Assembly: GCA_964007475.1 (NCBI GenBank)
Contig: OZ023274.1
Location: 74,845,303-74,909,302, forward strand
Source of the DNA: Hybos culiciformis
Taxonomy: Eukaryota; Arthropoda; Insecta; Diptera; Hybotidae
Direction: 5' to 3'
Length of the DNA: 64,000 bases
The notes beneath the pieces were generated by a model. It searched no databases and had not been told where the DNA came from. It was given only the letters and a program-made list of their open reading frames with translations. This document shows positions 10,893-24,078 of this stretch, piece by piece (the stretch's first letter is position 1; each line of letters opens with the position of its first letter). The translations under genes and the position numbers were made by a program.

Positions 10893-11572
10893 CAGACCTG
10901 GGCAAACTGCGGCTCTTGAGCCGCATACGGCTAATAACATAAATTTATGCGGCTCCGGAAATCATTTTTTTTACATTGCATGCGGCTCGAAGAACAATTC
11001 TGACAAATTTTTTTTTTTACACGGCCTAAACTTCTTTCACTCTAAACTACTAATAAAGAGTTTTCTTACTCCCTAAACTACAAATCAAGAATTTTGTTTC
11101 CACTCTAAACTCTAAACGTATTTAACAAAAGATTCTTTTCCAAATTTAAAAAAATTGTTTCAAGAATTGTAGCTGCATTTGGAAATACACATCTTTGTGA
11201 ATCACTTTTTCCAAAAATGAAATATTGTAAAAATAAACATCGAGTTTCAGTTACGGAAGAGAATTTAACAAATCAATTGAGGGTGTCATCATCAAAAATT
11301 ACAATTATTAATTTTGAAGAATTAATAAAAAAAAAGTCAAATTAAATTATATAACATTATTTTATATATTTTGAACAATATATAAAATTCATAATTATAA
11401 ATCAATAATATTGTTTTATTTTATTTTTAATATTTTTAAACGGTATATAAATCAAAAATTAAATATATTGATTTTCTTATATACATTTTTAATTATTAAA
11501 AAAATTTGCGGCTCTTTCATTTTTGATATTTTTTAAAATTGGCTCGCTTATGTTTTTGGTTGCCCAGGCCTG
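10893..11572 (+). mobile_element. decayed hAT transposon with transposase remnant
   Basis: The element runs from CAGACCTGGGCAA to TTGCCCAGGCCTG, near-perfect 13-bp inverted repeats. Flanks are GTTTAAAG and CTTTAAAG, an 8-bp duplication with one mismatch and a central TA as in nnnTAnnn targets. Subterminal sequence carries many GCGGCTC/GAGCCGC motifs near the left end and again near the right end. At 680 bp it is an internally deleted copy that keeps only the end of a transposase gene. Confidence 0.88.
11123..11345 (+). pseudogene. hAT transposase C-terminal fragment
   Basis: One frame reads ...KRFFSKFKKIVSRIVAAFG, then NTHLCESLFPKMKYCKNKHR, then ...SVTEENLTNQL, ending at TAA 11343-11345. The pattern FGxTxLCExLFxxMKxxKxKxR...LTxExL matches the C-terminal dimerisation region of hAT transposases of the ZBED5/SCAND3-like group. 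The DDE catalytic core and the N-terminal BED finger are missing, so it cannot be active. It sits inside the CAG-ended element in the plus orientation. Confidence 0.8.
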
Positions 11573-12874
11573 CTTTAAAGCGTCAATTTTCGAATCATTG
11601 TAAAATACAACTTTCAAAATCTTATTGTTTCACAAAAATATTTACATAATTATCCATGTACCATTCAACACAGTAATACAAGTCAGAAATAAATATGTTC
11701 AAAAAATTTAAATAATTTCTTATTATAGTTATAAAAGCGATTCGATGCCATACAAACCTTTATTATTTATTCGTGTCCACTGCATTTGGGTAGGTAATAG
11801 ATACTCACATACTATAGTCATCAAAGTTCGTTTAAGCGAATAATAATTTTATATTTTTTTTCGATTATTTTGTATATAAGTTAAGTATACATAATTATTA
11901 TATCTTATCCAACAAAAAATTATTTCAACTTAAAATAAATTATTATACATTCTATTATATATTAAATTATTATTTTTATATGAAAAAGAATAATTATTAT
12001 GATTAATTTGTTATTATTAACTACAATAATATCGTTTTCGTAGCAATTGAAATTTCTTGAATTATTTTACTTTTTTATATAAAATCTCTATAAGAAATTT
12101 TAAAATATTTTGTTTTGAAAAGGAAAAAGATAAAAAAACAATTTTTTAAGGATATATACAATAGAATCCTTAAAAAAGGTTTAAAATTTTTTTATAATTT
12201 TTTATTATCTAAACATATATTTATTAAAAGTAAATTTATATAAAATTTTCATCTAATCTTATTAAATTTTTCTTTTTGGTAGAAAAATTTTCATCAAAAG
12301 GCTATTGTTATGGTTTATTTTTGCTTTATGTATTATTAGTCTGGATTAATATGGCATTGATAAAATTCTAATAAATTGTTTTTTTTTTTTAATTTTGCTT
12401 ATTTATTTAATTTAATTTTATTTATTTGAAGGTTTTTTTTCAATGATAAAAATTGCATACTTGACCTTATAATATCTATATGTCATATCCAAACTAAGTA
12501 AATGTAATTTATTCTTTTCAATACTTTTTTTTTTCAACTTGAAAAAGAAAACAAAATTTGGAATGAAAAAAAAATTAGATAGCTGCCAAAAAAAACTGTA
12601 TAAAAAAAACTTTAATATTATAGAACAAAATAAACCTTTCTACAATTTATAAACCTTTCGAAAATACGTATCTATGATTTCTCGGATCAAATAAGTTTTC
12701 ATAAACATAATTGTATAATATACAAAAAAAATATAAAGTTAAACCTTTCTATTAAAAATGGCGAAAAATGCTAGTCTTAAAGTTCTTTTTCTAATTATTT
12801 TTATTTCTATTTAATTGATTACTAATATTTTGCTTTGAAACTCTTTGATAACTTTCCTTCCCTTTTATTTACAG
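11573..12874. other. AT-rich non-coding stretch
   Basis: Mostly A/T runs. A short frame starting at ATG 12758 reads like a signal peptide for 18 codons (MAKNASLKVLFLIIFISI) and then stops. Joining it to the exon at 12875 needs a poor donor and gives the wrong phase, so it is not called as a gene. Confidence 0.5.
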
Positions 12875-12984
12875 ATTTTAAACAGAAAGAACATTTAAAT
12901 CCAAGCCCAAAAATATACAAATCCGAACTTCAGATGTTTTACCACCATTTGCATATGAACAACAAGCTTGAATATTGTTCTTGA
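12875..12984 (+). CDS. candidate terminal coding exon, unknown protein
   Basis: A strong acceptor (TTCCTTCCCTTTTATTTACAG) with a TACTAAT branch-like sequence about 50 nt upstream precedes a G+C-richer segment. It is open for 35 codons, contains HLNPSPKIYKSELQMFYHHL and then NNKLEYCS, and stops at TGA 12982-12984. Amino-acid composition is balanced, unlike chance frames in this DNA. An AATAAA-like signal follows at about 13142-13148 and another near 13555. I do not recognise the protein. Upstream exons would have to lie across a long intron or outside the window. Confidence 0.35.
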
Positions 12985-15630
12985 TCTTTAGGGGAAAACA
13001 CAGAGCTATTCCTGAGTTATTAAAAGCTCAATCAAACGAAATTATTATTGCTGAAGTCAACAGTTATCAACAAAATTATTAAAAAAACTTTTCATATTTA
13101 AAAGTAATGTTAAAAATCTGAATGTTAATATTCAAAATATAATAAATAAAACGAGTAAGTTAAAGAATATTTATATAAATATAAATAGCTAGTTTTTTTG
13201 TTATTTATTCTTCAAAATTTGATATTTTTATAAAATGAAGAGCTTATACATACATACAAAGGTCGAGTTAGAAATGATATGTCCAAATCATGCCTAAATT
13301 TTTTTTTGTAATATTGGTTTGTTGATACATCATGGAAAATATCCATGCTTAAGAACTATTGCTTAAATACACAATTGCAACAAAAGTAATGTTAATTTTA
13401 GGAGGATCTTGCGTTCCAATTTCCATATTGCATCGACCTTAATCAAAAACCACGTCTACTATACACGATTTATAAATTATATATACATTCATGTTTATAT
13501 CTTTTTGATAGCAGAATCTCATGTAGAATTTATTTAATTTTTAATTTGTATGAAATAAAGAAAAACATTTTCCTCTTTGTTTAATTTCGATTTTTTTTTA
13601 TTTCCTCCATCATTGAGCACGCTTAGTTAATTCCATGTATTTTAAAGAAATTGTTTTAAAATTTTTTCTTGGTAAATTCAGTAGCAAAAAATTTTCATAT
13701 TTTTATGCACAACGAAAATGTGCAAGGATCTTACAAACATAAAACACACTTTAAAAAAATTACTGCAAAAATTACATAGTCAACAACTATTGCTATAAGA
13801 ACCGACAAAATAACATGAACATTTTATAATATTATTATTTTATATTGTAAATTCGTTTCAAAATGACCATTTTTATTAAACACTCGAGAAAAATAATGAT
13901 TCTGTTCTTTAATGATGGAGATGACATAATGAAAGAATCTGACATGAAATTAACTTAGATCTCAATTGTAAAATATCAGAATTATTTTGTAAACATTATG
14001 CTTCAGAAATTATTATACTTTGAGAAAAAAAAAACCGAAAATGTAAGTGACAATAAGGGTAGTTCATTATAAAGAAGAAAAAAAGTTAAATAAAATAGTT
14101 TAAAATAGTTGTTAAATAAAAAATAATAAAATCAAGTTAGAAAATATGGAAAAACTTTAACAGACGGATTGTTGAAAAATGTGTTCTACTGATTATTAAA
14201 TATTAAATACTAAGAATTTATTTCTATATTTTTATTATTTGAAACAATCCCCAATTTTTTTTTTCTGATACCACACTTTAATATTAATGGTGAGAAATTA
14301 GTAATCAATGGCCTTGGGATAATTGTACTAATTATTTATCTGCGTAATAAGTTAATAACTAAATTTTCTAAAATATAATTAATATGTAATAGATTATAGA
14401 CATCAACGACAAAAAAATTCATCAGACTCAAGTCTTAGATATGACTTTCGTTACAAAGAAACATGAATTTGTTTTTTGCGTTTTTTAAGCTCTAATCGCA
14501 ATTCTTAAGTTTTCTGTCTGATAATAAAAAACTTCAAAGTACTTTCTTTTCTTAGGCATCAATTCAATATGCTGATTATACAGTAAAATTGATGATTGCA
14601 TTATCAATCTTATGACATGTTCAATTGTATACGTTATAAACTGATGGACATATATAAAAATATCTAAAGTTTAATATAAAATATTTTTTTATCTGTATTC
14701 ATGTCAAAATAATACAACATACACATCGTATATCACATAACCAAAAGGGTAGAAAATAATTTGATTTCACGTTCAAAAAAAAAATACATTTAGATTAATG
14801 TTCAAAATAACGATTTAATGAAATTTGATCTCCAATCAATAGAAATGATTTTCCTTTAGCTTAAAACTTTCAAAAAATATAAATGAAATGTTGACATATA
14901 CCTGGTAACGTATAAATGAAATAAACTTATTTTTTTTTTTTTATACTGGATATCAAAATAACTTTTTGATAAATTTATCCGACTTTCAACATTTTGTGAT
15001 GAAAGAAGATTAAGTTCATAATATATGTTCATAATATATATTTACTTTTGAATTTTTTAGCCAATTTGACAATTTTTTAATTTATTTTGCTTTAACCAGC
15101 AATCAAATAAAACTATGCCTTTTCAATTGTCAAGAATTATACGTTTCAAAATTCGAAAATATGAGAGGGCACCGAATGTTGACAAGTTATTATGTTCTAC
15201 CATCAGGCCAAAAAAACAATAATTGAAAAGTGTTCTCTCTTTTAAAAGGAAATAATATTTATTTAAAAAAAAAAAACTTTTTATTGCAAATTTTTAGTGT
15301 TAAATATATTTTAAGAAAGTTATAAAAATATTTCCTTCATAAAATTCTCTAATCCGGCAATCCTTCTCAGTTTAATTTTAAGAAAAGCAAATCTTCGAAT
15401 TTTATTGCGCTTCTTTAATGCAGTAAGATATAAAACATAAATATCATTTTAATATTCAAAGAAAATTTTATGTCTTGACGATAGTAAAGAAAATTTCTTT
15501 CCACGTATATGTATATTATATTTTCTGTTTGCTTTAAAAAACCTGCATTCAGGTTCATATTTTCATCATATTTTTTTTAGTTTTTCTGAATATATAAAAA
15601 AATTGTCGATATAGAATTAATGCTCATCGA
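12985..15630. other. non-coding stretch, possible 3' UTR at its start
   Basis: The first 600 bases are slightly G+C richer (for example 13400-13470) and contain AATAAA-type signals, so they could be the 3' UTR of the candidate exon at 12875. Beyond that no structure was seen. Confidence 0.4.
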
Positions 15631-15720
15631 GTTTCAATTCAATTCAATTATTTATTTTGTCCACAGAATATTTACAATTTTTTTATAAACATAATTAAAG
15701 AAACTTAAATCTAAGAGATA
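15631..15720 (-). repeat. possible LINE 3'-end fragment
   Basis: On the minus strand the sequence reads TTGTAAATATTCTGTGGAC, then AAAATAAATAATTGAATTGAATTGAA. A short 3' end finishing in tandem TTGAA repeats is a pattern seen in some insect non-LTR retrotransposons that end in simple repeats. No coding part remains, so the assignment is tentative. Confidence 0.3.
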
Positions 15721-18700
15721 TAAGGATGGAAAAAATGGTACAGTAAAAACCGATTTTCTATGTTATTATTCTATGTTATAATTAAGCAAATTTACTGAAA
15801 ATGAAGATATTAATTTTATCTATTTTTCGTAAAAAGAATTTTTTAAAAATATTTTCAAATAATTAAGAAAATTGAATTTATTTTTTTTTGATATCTGAAA
15901 AATTTCATTACTTCACAAAATTATTTTTTTGTTTCTTTTTCATTACGTTTCCTACCTATCATAATATTTTTTTACGATACCTTTCCTGTCAAAAAAATTT
16001 TTTTTTATATTTTTTGCAGTTGATTTTTTACTTTCAGCTGTGAATAGGTTTCCGGAACATTCCTCCAAAAATTACTTTACTGTGGTAGCTATAAACAACG
16101 CATTAAATTCAACTTTTGTTAAAGTAAACGTATTACGAAACTAAATTATCAAGCATTTTCCTTATATGTACTCTATAAATGTCTAGAGAGACGAAAAAAA
16201 AATCACATATCGCATTTTTAATAGATGAAATATATATAAAAAAATGTAGTAAAATAAATTAATAAGGAACTTGTGTAAAACGAAAAAGCCATTTTTCACG
16301 ATTCTTCATATTTATGAGGCATAAAATTAATTTTTTTTTTTCAATACGAATAAATTAAAAATGAAAAACTTTATCATGTAAAGTAAGTTCAAAGTAAAAA
16401 CTTAAAAAATATTTTCTCCCTTTTTAAAAATTATACTTTTTATAGCATTTTTATCGTATTTATTATGCATGTATAAGGATTTCATAAATTGAAACGAAAT
16501 TAAAGCAATGGTTTTGTATTATATTCATATGAATGTGAACATACATTTATGGATATATAGGGTAGGTGTCTTAAAGTAAAGCTTTTTACAGTTGTGCGTC
16601 TAAATTTAATAATTTATATTTAATATTAATAATGGCCATTATACAGAATCTATAATTACATACTCTAATTGAAATGCAAATTAAATTATCATAATTTCCC
16701 AAAACAAGCATATTTAAATAATTTTTTTAATGAATAATGTTATATTGAAATAAAGAAGAAATCTGCTTTTTTTTTAATTATATAATAATTTATTAAAAAT
16801 AAACTTCATAAGGTACAGTATTTATTTTTATTTATATGTTTTTTAACTATAATAAATTTTTTTTCCTATGATTGGACAGAAAATAATGTTGCAATTTTGA
16901 GTAATAAAAAAATATTTTGTCACAAATGATTCAAATAAATTGCATCATTAAAAATTCAAATTATAATTTATATGCATCACAGTACAACATGTATACCTTA
17001 AAATCGTGACAAATTCAAAATTTATACAACATTTAAGAGCAAGTTTGAAAAAGTGTGAAAAACAAAAATTGTAACCACTATGTTCTACTAAGATTTCAAA
17101 TAATCCAGTGCTTTGAAGAAGACAAAAATAAATAATTTGCTCAATAAAAATAATTCAAGATTGCAATTATAAAAAAAAAGCATTAAAAATTAATATAAAG
17201 AATATTCAAAAATGATTTTTTTCATTCCATTCGAAACCATCATCATACAATTGAGTTAGCATATCGAACCTCTATTCCGTTTTCCTCTCTTTTTTGCCTA
17301 TAATATTCCGACATTATGTTGTGTATATCCTTATTGACGAACTAAATATTTTCCCTACATTTTTTTTACAAATATTAAAAAAATTACAAATATTTAACAA
17401 TTAAAATATTGTACGTTTTTATCGCATAAAAAATCATAAAATTTTAGTTTAATTTTTATTAAGAAAACATAGTAGCTTCTGTAAAAAAAAACTACCAACT
17501 ATATAAGTTGTCTATAGACCTTACGCCGTTATATTGTTTTTTTTTTCTAATAAATTTTGAAAATGCATCGTTAAAACTTCTATATTATATATAAGGAATA
17601 ATATTTAAAGGTTTTCTATTGATATCATGCATCGGTTATATTTTCAATTAAAAACGTGCTTCCAACCATAGAATATAATTTGTTCAATTTTCTGAAAATT
17701 CTAAAGTATAAATCTTATAATTTGAAATTTTTTTATATAAATGTGCAATAATTTATATGTTTTTCCGAAAATTTTCTTATTTTTTTTAAAACACTCTATA
17801 CAAAGTAAAAAAAAAAAGAAATTCAGAAATTTAATTATTTTAAGTGTAAAGGGTGTTGTAAAGTAAAATGAACATAATTTTGAAGTAAAAATTGTTGATT
17901 TAAAGCGTAGTAATAAAGTTTTTATTTTAAAATAAAATTATTACTTATTTTTCTATAATAATTGTGACATTGACAATATTGACATCTGGTATATAACATA
18001 ATATTTAAGAATAATATTCATCTTTTTAATTTAGTTTATTTTTAAAACACATACATAATAATTAACGACGAAATAACATCAAACGAGGAAACAGGAATCT
18101 CTTATACCGTTGGCAAATATATTGACAATCACTATACCAACAAAAATGCCAAAAAATACTTAAGTAAAATTGGAAACCTTTTTTTCTTTTATTTTTAATT
18201 TTTAATCATTTTTATTCTAAATAAAAAAAAAGAAAATTAAAAATAAAAATTGTTTGCATGCTTATTATTACCAAGGGTATGAAATAAATCAATATCATGA
18301 ATGAACTCATTGAATACATTTTCCCTTCTTGAAAGACTATGTACAGGTATATAAAGAATAAAATTCATTACCAAAGTAGATTATTCATTGCAAGCCACTA
18401 AATAAAGTATTCAGTATAGAAGTAGTTTATAACGAAGAACAAAAAATAAAAAATAAAAAACTCAACCCCTTGAGAATTTCAGATATTTTAAATAACTTTA
18501 TTTATTTCTGTTATTTAAGTGAAGAAAAAGATTGGAAAAATAAAAGAATAGCATTTTACCACTTAAATGAAGAGAGAAAGATATGCTTGGCAAGTACTTA
18601 GTCTGGTAGCTGATTAAATTATTCAACTCCTATTATATTTAAAAACAAAACACAAATAACATTAATTTTATAAAAATTTAAAATGAATGATATAAATCTG

Positions 18701-21700
18701 AAATGTTTTAAGTTAAAACTTTTAGAAATGTAAAAAATGTCTTTAAGAATTTGGTATCCAATACATATACTTCAGGCATATTAAACTATCGCAATATTTG
18801 TTTCCCAAATGTAATATTGCACAGCTATGTTCAACTATGCTGATCTAAAATTTGAAAAATATTTAAAATTCGTCTTTTAATACCCAAAATTAGAAAGAAA
18901 TATTAGTATAAACGAAAAACTGGCAATGTACACTGAAAAAAACAAAAAATATATAGCTGCGGCAGCTATATTTTCTGTATATTTTTTGTAACCTTTATTC
19001 ACTAGAAGAATATTAGATTAAAAATAATAAATTTGACAAGTCAAAGAAAGCTTTCTTATTAATTTTTATTTTGATATTTGCATACGATAATTATAGTAGT
19101 TTCCAATTTGTGTAATTCCTATATATTTTTTAACCAAACATAAATTATTTATAAATATATATAATATGAAAAAACTGAATTTCTTAATAATATAGAATTA
19201 TTTCATAAATTACTTTAGGCATAAATTACTTTGAATCTATAAAGTTAAACGATTTTGTATAACTAGTTGTAAAATTTATGATAGTGTTATTGACCATTGA
19301 AGTCAATATGTTATACAATTAGAGAAGAAAGGTTCAAAACATATAAAAACAATTAAAGTTGACAAACATATTTATTATAAAAAGAAACTTTACAAATTAT
19401 TGGAAAGTAATTTTTATTGGAGCGTAACAGTAATTAATCATTTTTATATGCATTCAATTTATTTAGATTTAGAATGTACTTTTTTTTAAATTATTATTGC
19501 ATGAGGAGTATTACATGGAATTTAGTCTTCAAAACTTCTAAAGTAAAGTAGTTCAAGTTTATTATAAATTCTTGGAATTCTAAGGTAAAGACCAGTCGTA
19601 TATACTTGACAATATAATCAATACCATAGTGAAACTCAACTATTAAGAGAAAATATTTTCATATGAAAATATAAAATTTTCAATGAATAATCTTCCCTTC
19701 CAATAAATTTTTTTTTTCTTTGGTTGTAATACTAAAGATAAAGACTATCTGAACACTGAAAATTCTCTAAAATTCATACGAGTTGAGGTTCATCATACAC
19801 TCTTTTTAGTCTTCTTTTATAACTAAGCTATACATTTGATAAAAAACCAAGGCTTATTAATAAGATTTTTCTGCAGGTATATTTTGAAAAAATTTGATAA
19901 ATTAAAAAAGGTCAAATTATTTAACTTTTTATTATTACCATTTATTATTTTATTGTAAATATACTTCAAAGTGAAGAATGTAAATCTACAAAAAATTGTG
20001 TTCAGAATTTAGTTTACTTTTCTTATTTTATTTCTTTGTAGTGACATAATTTTCTGTTCATTTATTGAGTTTATAATTCAAGTCAGTTTTTTTTTTTTTG
20101 TACGAGAAATAAAAAACGTTTTTTGTGTCGTTTTTTTTTTTCTTGGCAATCAATCACTCTTATAATATCTCAGGTATAAGAAGAAATGAACTTGTTGTCC
20201 TTCTTTTACATTTTGCGTTTTCTTTTTGCTATAAATGAGCTTTTTAACATAAATTCCTATCCTTTTTTTATATACATAAAATAATATCCTTAGACCTTTT
20301 GAAAAGAGCAAACCTGACATGAATATGAAAATTTTCTTATTAGTTAAAATTTTAGTTTTACATCTGAAAAAGTGTACAATATTGTTGAGGTGCAATTCAT
20401 TCAGAAATTTTTCTGAAAATTAATAATTCATCTAAAACAGTAATGAATTTTTTTTAATTTTAAAAAGTATGGCTTATTTTCTGAAAGGAACCGATATAAA
20501 ATTTTCCTATTGATTCAATTATATAACTTTTTGTCCTCATCAAGGAATTAGCTTCAAAATTTATAAAAAAACAAAAAAAACAAATAAAGGTGGAGAAGTC
20601 TTAATTTGTTTAATTTGTTTTTCTAAGGATTCTTCAATATTTGCAAAACAATTTATGTAAGTAGTAAGGTTTATCTCAAGGTCAGAAAATTTTTTTTTTC
20701 TTGAAAAGTGTCTTCTATTCAAAATTTCATGCAGGTTTGTAAAAATATTTGAGTCAACAAAATAAAAAAAGGATTAATAATAATAAAGGACTTTTATCGT
20801 GCTAGAATTTGATACAAACTTTAGAAAAAAGTTGAAATTCTTTGAAAATTTTATCAACTTTTTAAAATATTTGAATAATTTAAAAAGAAAACTCAATATT
20901 ATTTGTTTTTCGTTGTTAATGGAATTATATATTATATTTTCGAAGCATTTTTTTAGTTCTGCTATAGCTTAAAACGACGAAACTATTTTTTTTTGATTTT
21001 TAATTGATATTGGTTTAATATGTTTCCACTTTGGAAATTTAACACTTTTAAGAACAATCATACTTTCATTTTTTCAAACATTTAAACCGATACTTATCTA
21101 AAACAAAAAATAAAATATCCCCAGCAGCCTCACAAGAAGAAATTTGTAATTAATATCACTTTCTTACATAGAAAGAAATCTTGAATTATGAATTAAAATG
21201 TATAGTTTTTAATGAACCAAAATTTTTATATATTTATATAATAGCATGAAATATTAATTGCTTCGCTTCAACCTCTTATTATTACAATATCTGATCTAAT
21301 GGATTATAAAATAATTTGAAATAAAAAGGATACTTGAAATTTTAAGCACCAACACAATTTATATACGTTAACCAGAGAACAGAATGAAAATAAGTTTTCA
21401 AAAAATTTAAATTTCCTTACACAAATTTTAGTGTTATAATTTCGTTAGAAATATGGAAAATACAGCATGTAAAAAAAACTCCGGTTAAAATTTTTTAATT
21501 TTTGTTTAAAAGATATAAGTATATGTATATGTTATATATATATACAAACACATGTATAATTATATTTTGTTCAATTTTATGTAAGCAGAAATAATTCTTG
21601 TGTACAAAATAATTTCCATATGTAATCCACAGGATGTAAATTCCTTTGAAAATACCTGTTAAAACTTATTCCAATTTTTATTAGCAAATATTTACCGAAA

Positions 21701-23415
21701 AAATGTTTTTATAAAGCTTAACCACTCAATTCTGATTAATTTAGTAATTAAATATACGTACATATATAATCAACACAGAAATAAAATAAAAGAATTTTCC
21801 ATTAATTTTTTTTTTTATATCTATCACGTAGTTGGGAAAAATACATAATGTACATAATTATCGACAGGAATTAATCATTTTTAAAAATTTTATCGAAAAT
21901 TTTCTTTATGTCTCCTCGTCCATATTACATTTTCGAATTGAAAATGTTCAAACAAAAAATTGTACATTTTCTATCAATCGAAAAGTTTTAAGTTCCGCTC
22001 ATGATTTCTGTGTAGTTAATGATGAGTTAATTTTTCATATCCTTGGGAAAATTGTATCATAAAATAACGCTCAGAAAATTCGAAAAATTCAGTTTTTTTC
22101 TTCAATTTACATACCTACACACTATTATTGATAAAATTTAACATTTGGGATTTAAAAATTTTTAACACTTGAGTTTGTTTTTTATTTAAGCATGACTATC
22201 CGTCTAAATTACCTTTTTATTCAGCACAAGAAAAAATTAACTGATTTTAACATTCTTAAAAGGATATTGCAAACATAATAAAAGTGTATTCAACAATTTT
22301 CCATTTATTATAATTCGAAAATCTTCTTCCATAAGAAAAAGAAAATAAGTAGAAAAGTCCAAATTCTCTTTCAATACAATTACACGAAAATTTTTCAACA
22401 AACCATAATAATTTTTCTTTTGAACCCCAAATTTTGTTCCCCTTACTTTAAAATCCATTTATCCTTAATAAACGATAGTAATTTTCAATAATAAATTATT
22501 TCCTAAAAAAAAATTTTCATTTCACATAATAAAGATTTTCAGATTTTTCTTCTTGTTTTTTTTTTTCAAACCCTTATTATTGAATTGGTGAACCTCTTTT
22601 TTTTTTTAAATGAAGAAAAAAAAATAAACATAAAAAATTCTTTAAAGATTTAAAGGTTCGCTGAGTCCATTTTATGTATAATGACGCTGAAATTCAATTC
22701 TGTGTCGGTAATATAAATTATTTGAAATTTTCAATGTTATTTAACGGGGTAACGAAAAAAAAAAGAAAAGTTATTCAGAAAGTTTTCCCATAACAAATAA
22801 TGAACTAATAAAATTTAATAGGCATTTAATAAAATTTGTTTAATAAAATTACTACAAAGTTGTATAATTTAAAAAATCGCACAAAAATCCAACAGGAAAG
22901 AAATAGTTTATTTTTTAATTTTCAAATTTATTTTCATAAACTGAAAGTTTTGATTATAGTTAACATTACTGTCTTAAAATTAATGTTATTCAATCCGAGA
23001 ATGTATTTCTGATATAATTATAGCAAAAATGTGGAGGTATAAAATATAAGACTCGGAAATTGAAGCTTGCGTTATAATTTTGGAATCTGATTACAATGAC
23101 TTAAAAAGAGAAAAATAAAATTGTCAAGCCCACTTATATTCTTAAACCTTTTGAAAAATACCCAGCTCAATATAAATGTATTTTGTAATTTAAGTGGAAA
23201 TCTTTTAGCTCTTACAAATTTCTTACTCAATTAACATAAGTCTTCACAGTTTACTCTTTATATATTTAAAAAAAAAATTCAATATCGAGCAATAATAAAA
23301 GTCACTGAAGTTTAATAAAATTTAAAACATTTGGCATGAACGCAATCAAATTTATTTAAAATATATTAAAATGTAATATACGTTCTTCTTACTTCATCAG
23401 CAAACAATGCACATC
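15721..23415. other. long AT-rich stretch without recognisable genes
   Basis: Nearly 7.7 kb with no supported gene. Open frames at 20150-20395 (minus), 21832-22062 (plus) and 22237-22458 (minus) are 73-81 codons, within what chance gives at this base composition. A small perfect hairpin TATAGCTGC/GCAGCTATA lies near 18953-18974, next to a CACTGAAAAAAA phrase. Confidence 0.5.
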
Positions 23416-23594
23416 AAATGTAGGAAATATAATTTTGTTAAATTTTATTAAAAAAGATTTTTCGAAATATATATACACTATGCATAAAATATAAACATAA
23501 TATTATTAAGTTATAATGTGTATCTAGTATATACATATTTTAATAAAATTCTGCATTACGTAATGCATATGGAAATAAATTTTCTTTTATTATA

Positions 23595-23777
23595 GAGTAC
23601 GATTCAAATCACTTGACCAATCCGATATGCAAAGCTTTGCTTTTCCATTACAAAATTCCATACAAAATTTAGGGGAAATTATTTAAGAAAAAAGAATAAC
23701 CAAATTTTGTATGGAATTTTGTAATGGAAAGGGAAAGCTTTGCATAACGGATTGGTCAAGTGATTTTAATCGTACTC
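23595..23777. mobile_element. 183-bp palindromic MITE, TA target
   Basis: Two long inverted arms start GAGTACGATT and contain CACTTGACCAATCCG, CAAAGCTTT and TTCCATTACAAAATTCCATA. They surround a 25-30-bp loop. TA flanks both ends. The inverted paralogue at 41177-41178 has a single TA in the same context (TATAGGTATA), which is the empty site. Small size, a TA duplication and a near-complete palindrome indicate a Tc1/mariner-type MITE. Confidence 0.9.
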
Positions 23778-24011
23778 TACCTATACGTATACCAACAAAT
23801 AACAAATTCTTATAATTTTTTTATTAAAGAAATATTACATCAAAATAAACCTGTATCCTTTAAAATTTATTCTTTAAAATTAATATTTTTTTTTGTAGCA
23901 GAGGTCAATTTTGTTGATGTTTTTATAAGTAATGGCACGGCTGTTTGTAGATTATTTAAATTAAAAAAACCACCTCTTAAAAAATTATAAAAAATAATTG
24001 TTATCATATAC

Positions 24012-24078
24012 CAGGAGTGTCAACCAGGAGTGTCAACTGATTTCTCTATACCAGGAGTGTCAACTGATTTTTCTATAA
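24012..24078. repeat. tandemly repeated hAT left terminus
   Basis: CAGGAGTGTCAAC occurs three times, at 24012, 24025 and 24052. The second and third copies extend into CTGATTTYTCTATA. This looks like replication slippage or repeated insertion at the transposon end. Confidence 0.8.

Noticed and set aside
21832..22458. 76-codon plus frame and 73-codon minus frame
   Set aside because: Composition is passable, but length is within chance expectation at this A+T content and there is no splice or family support.
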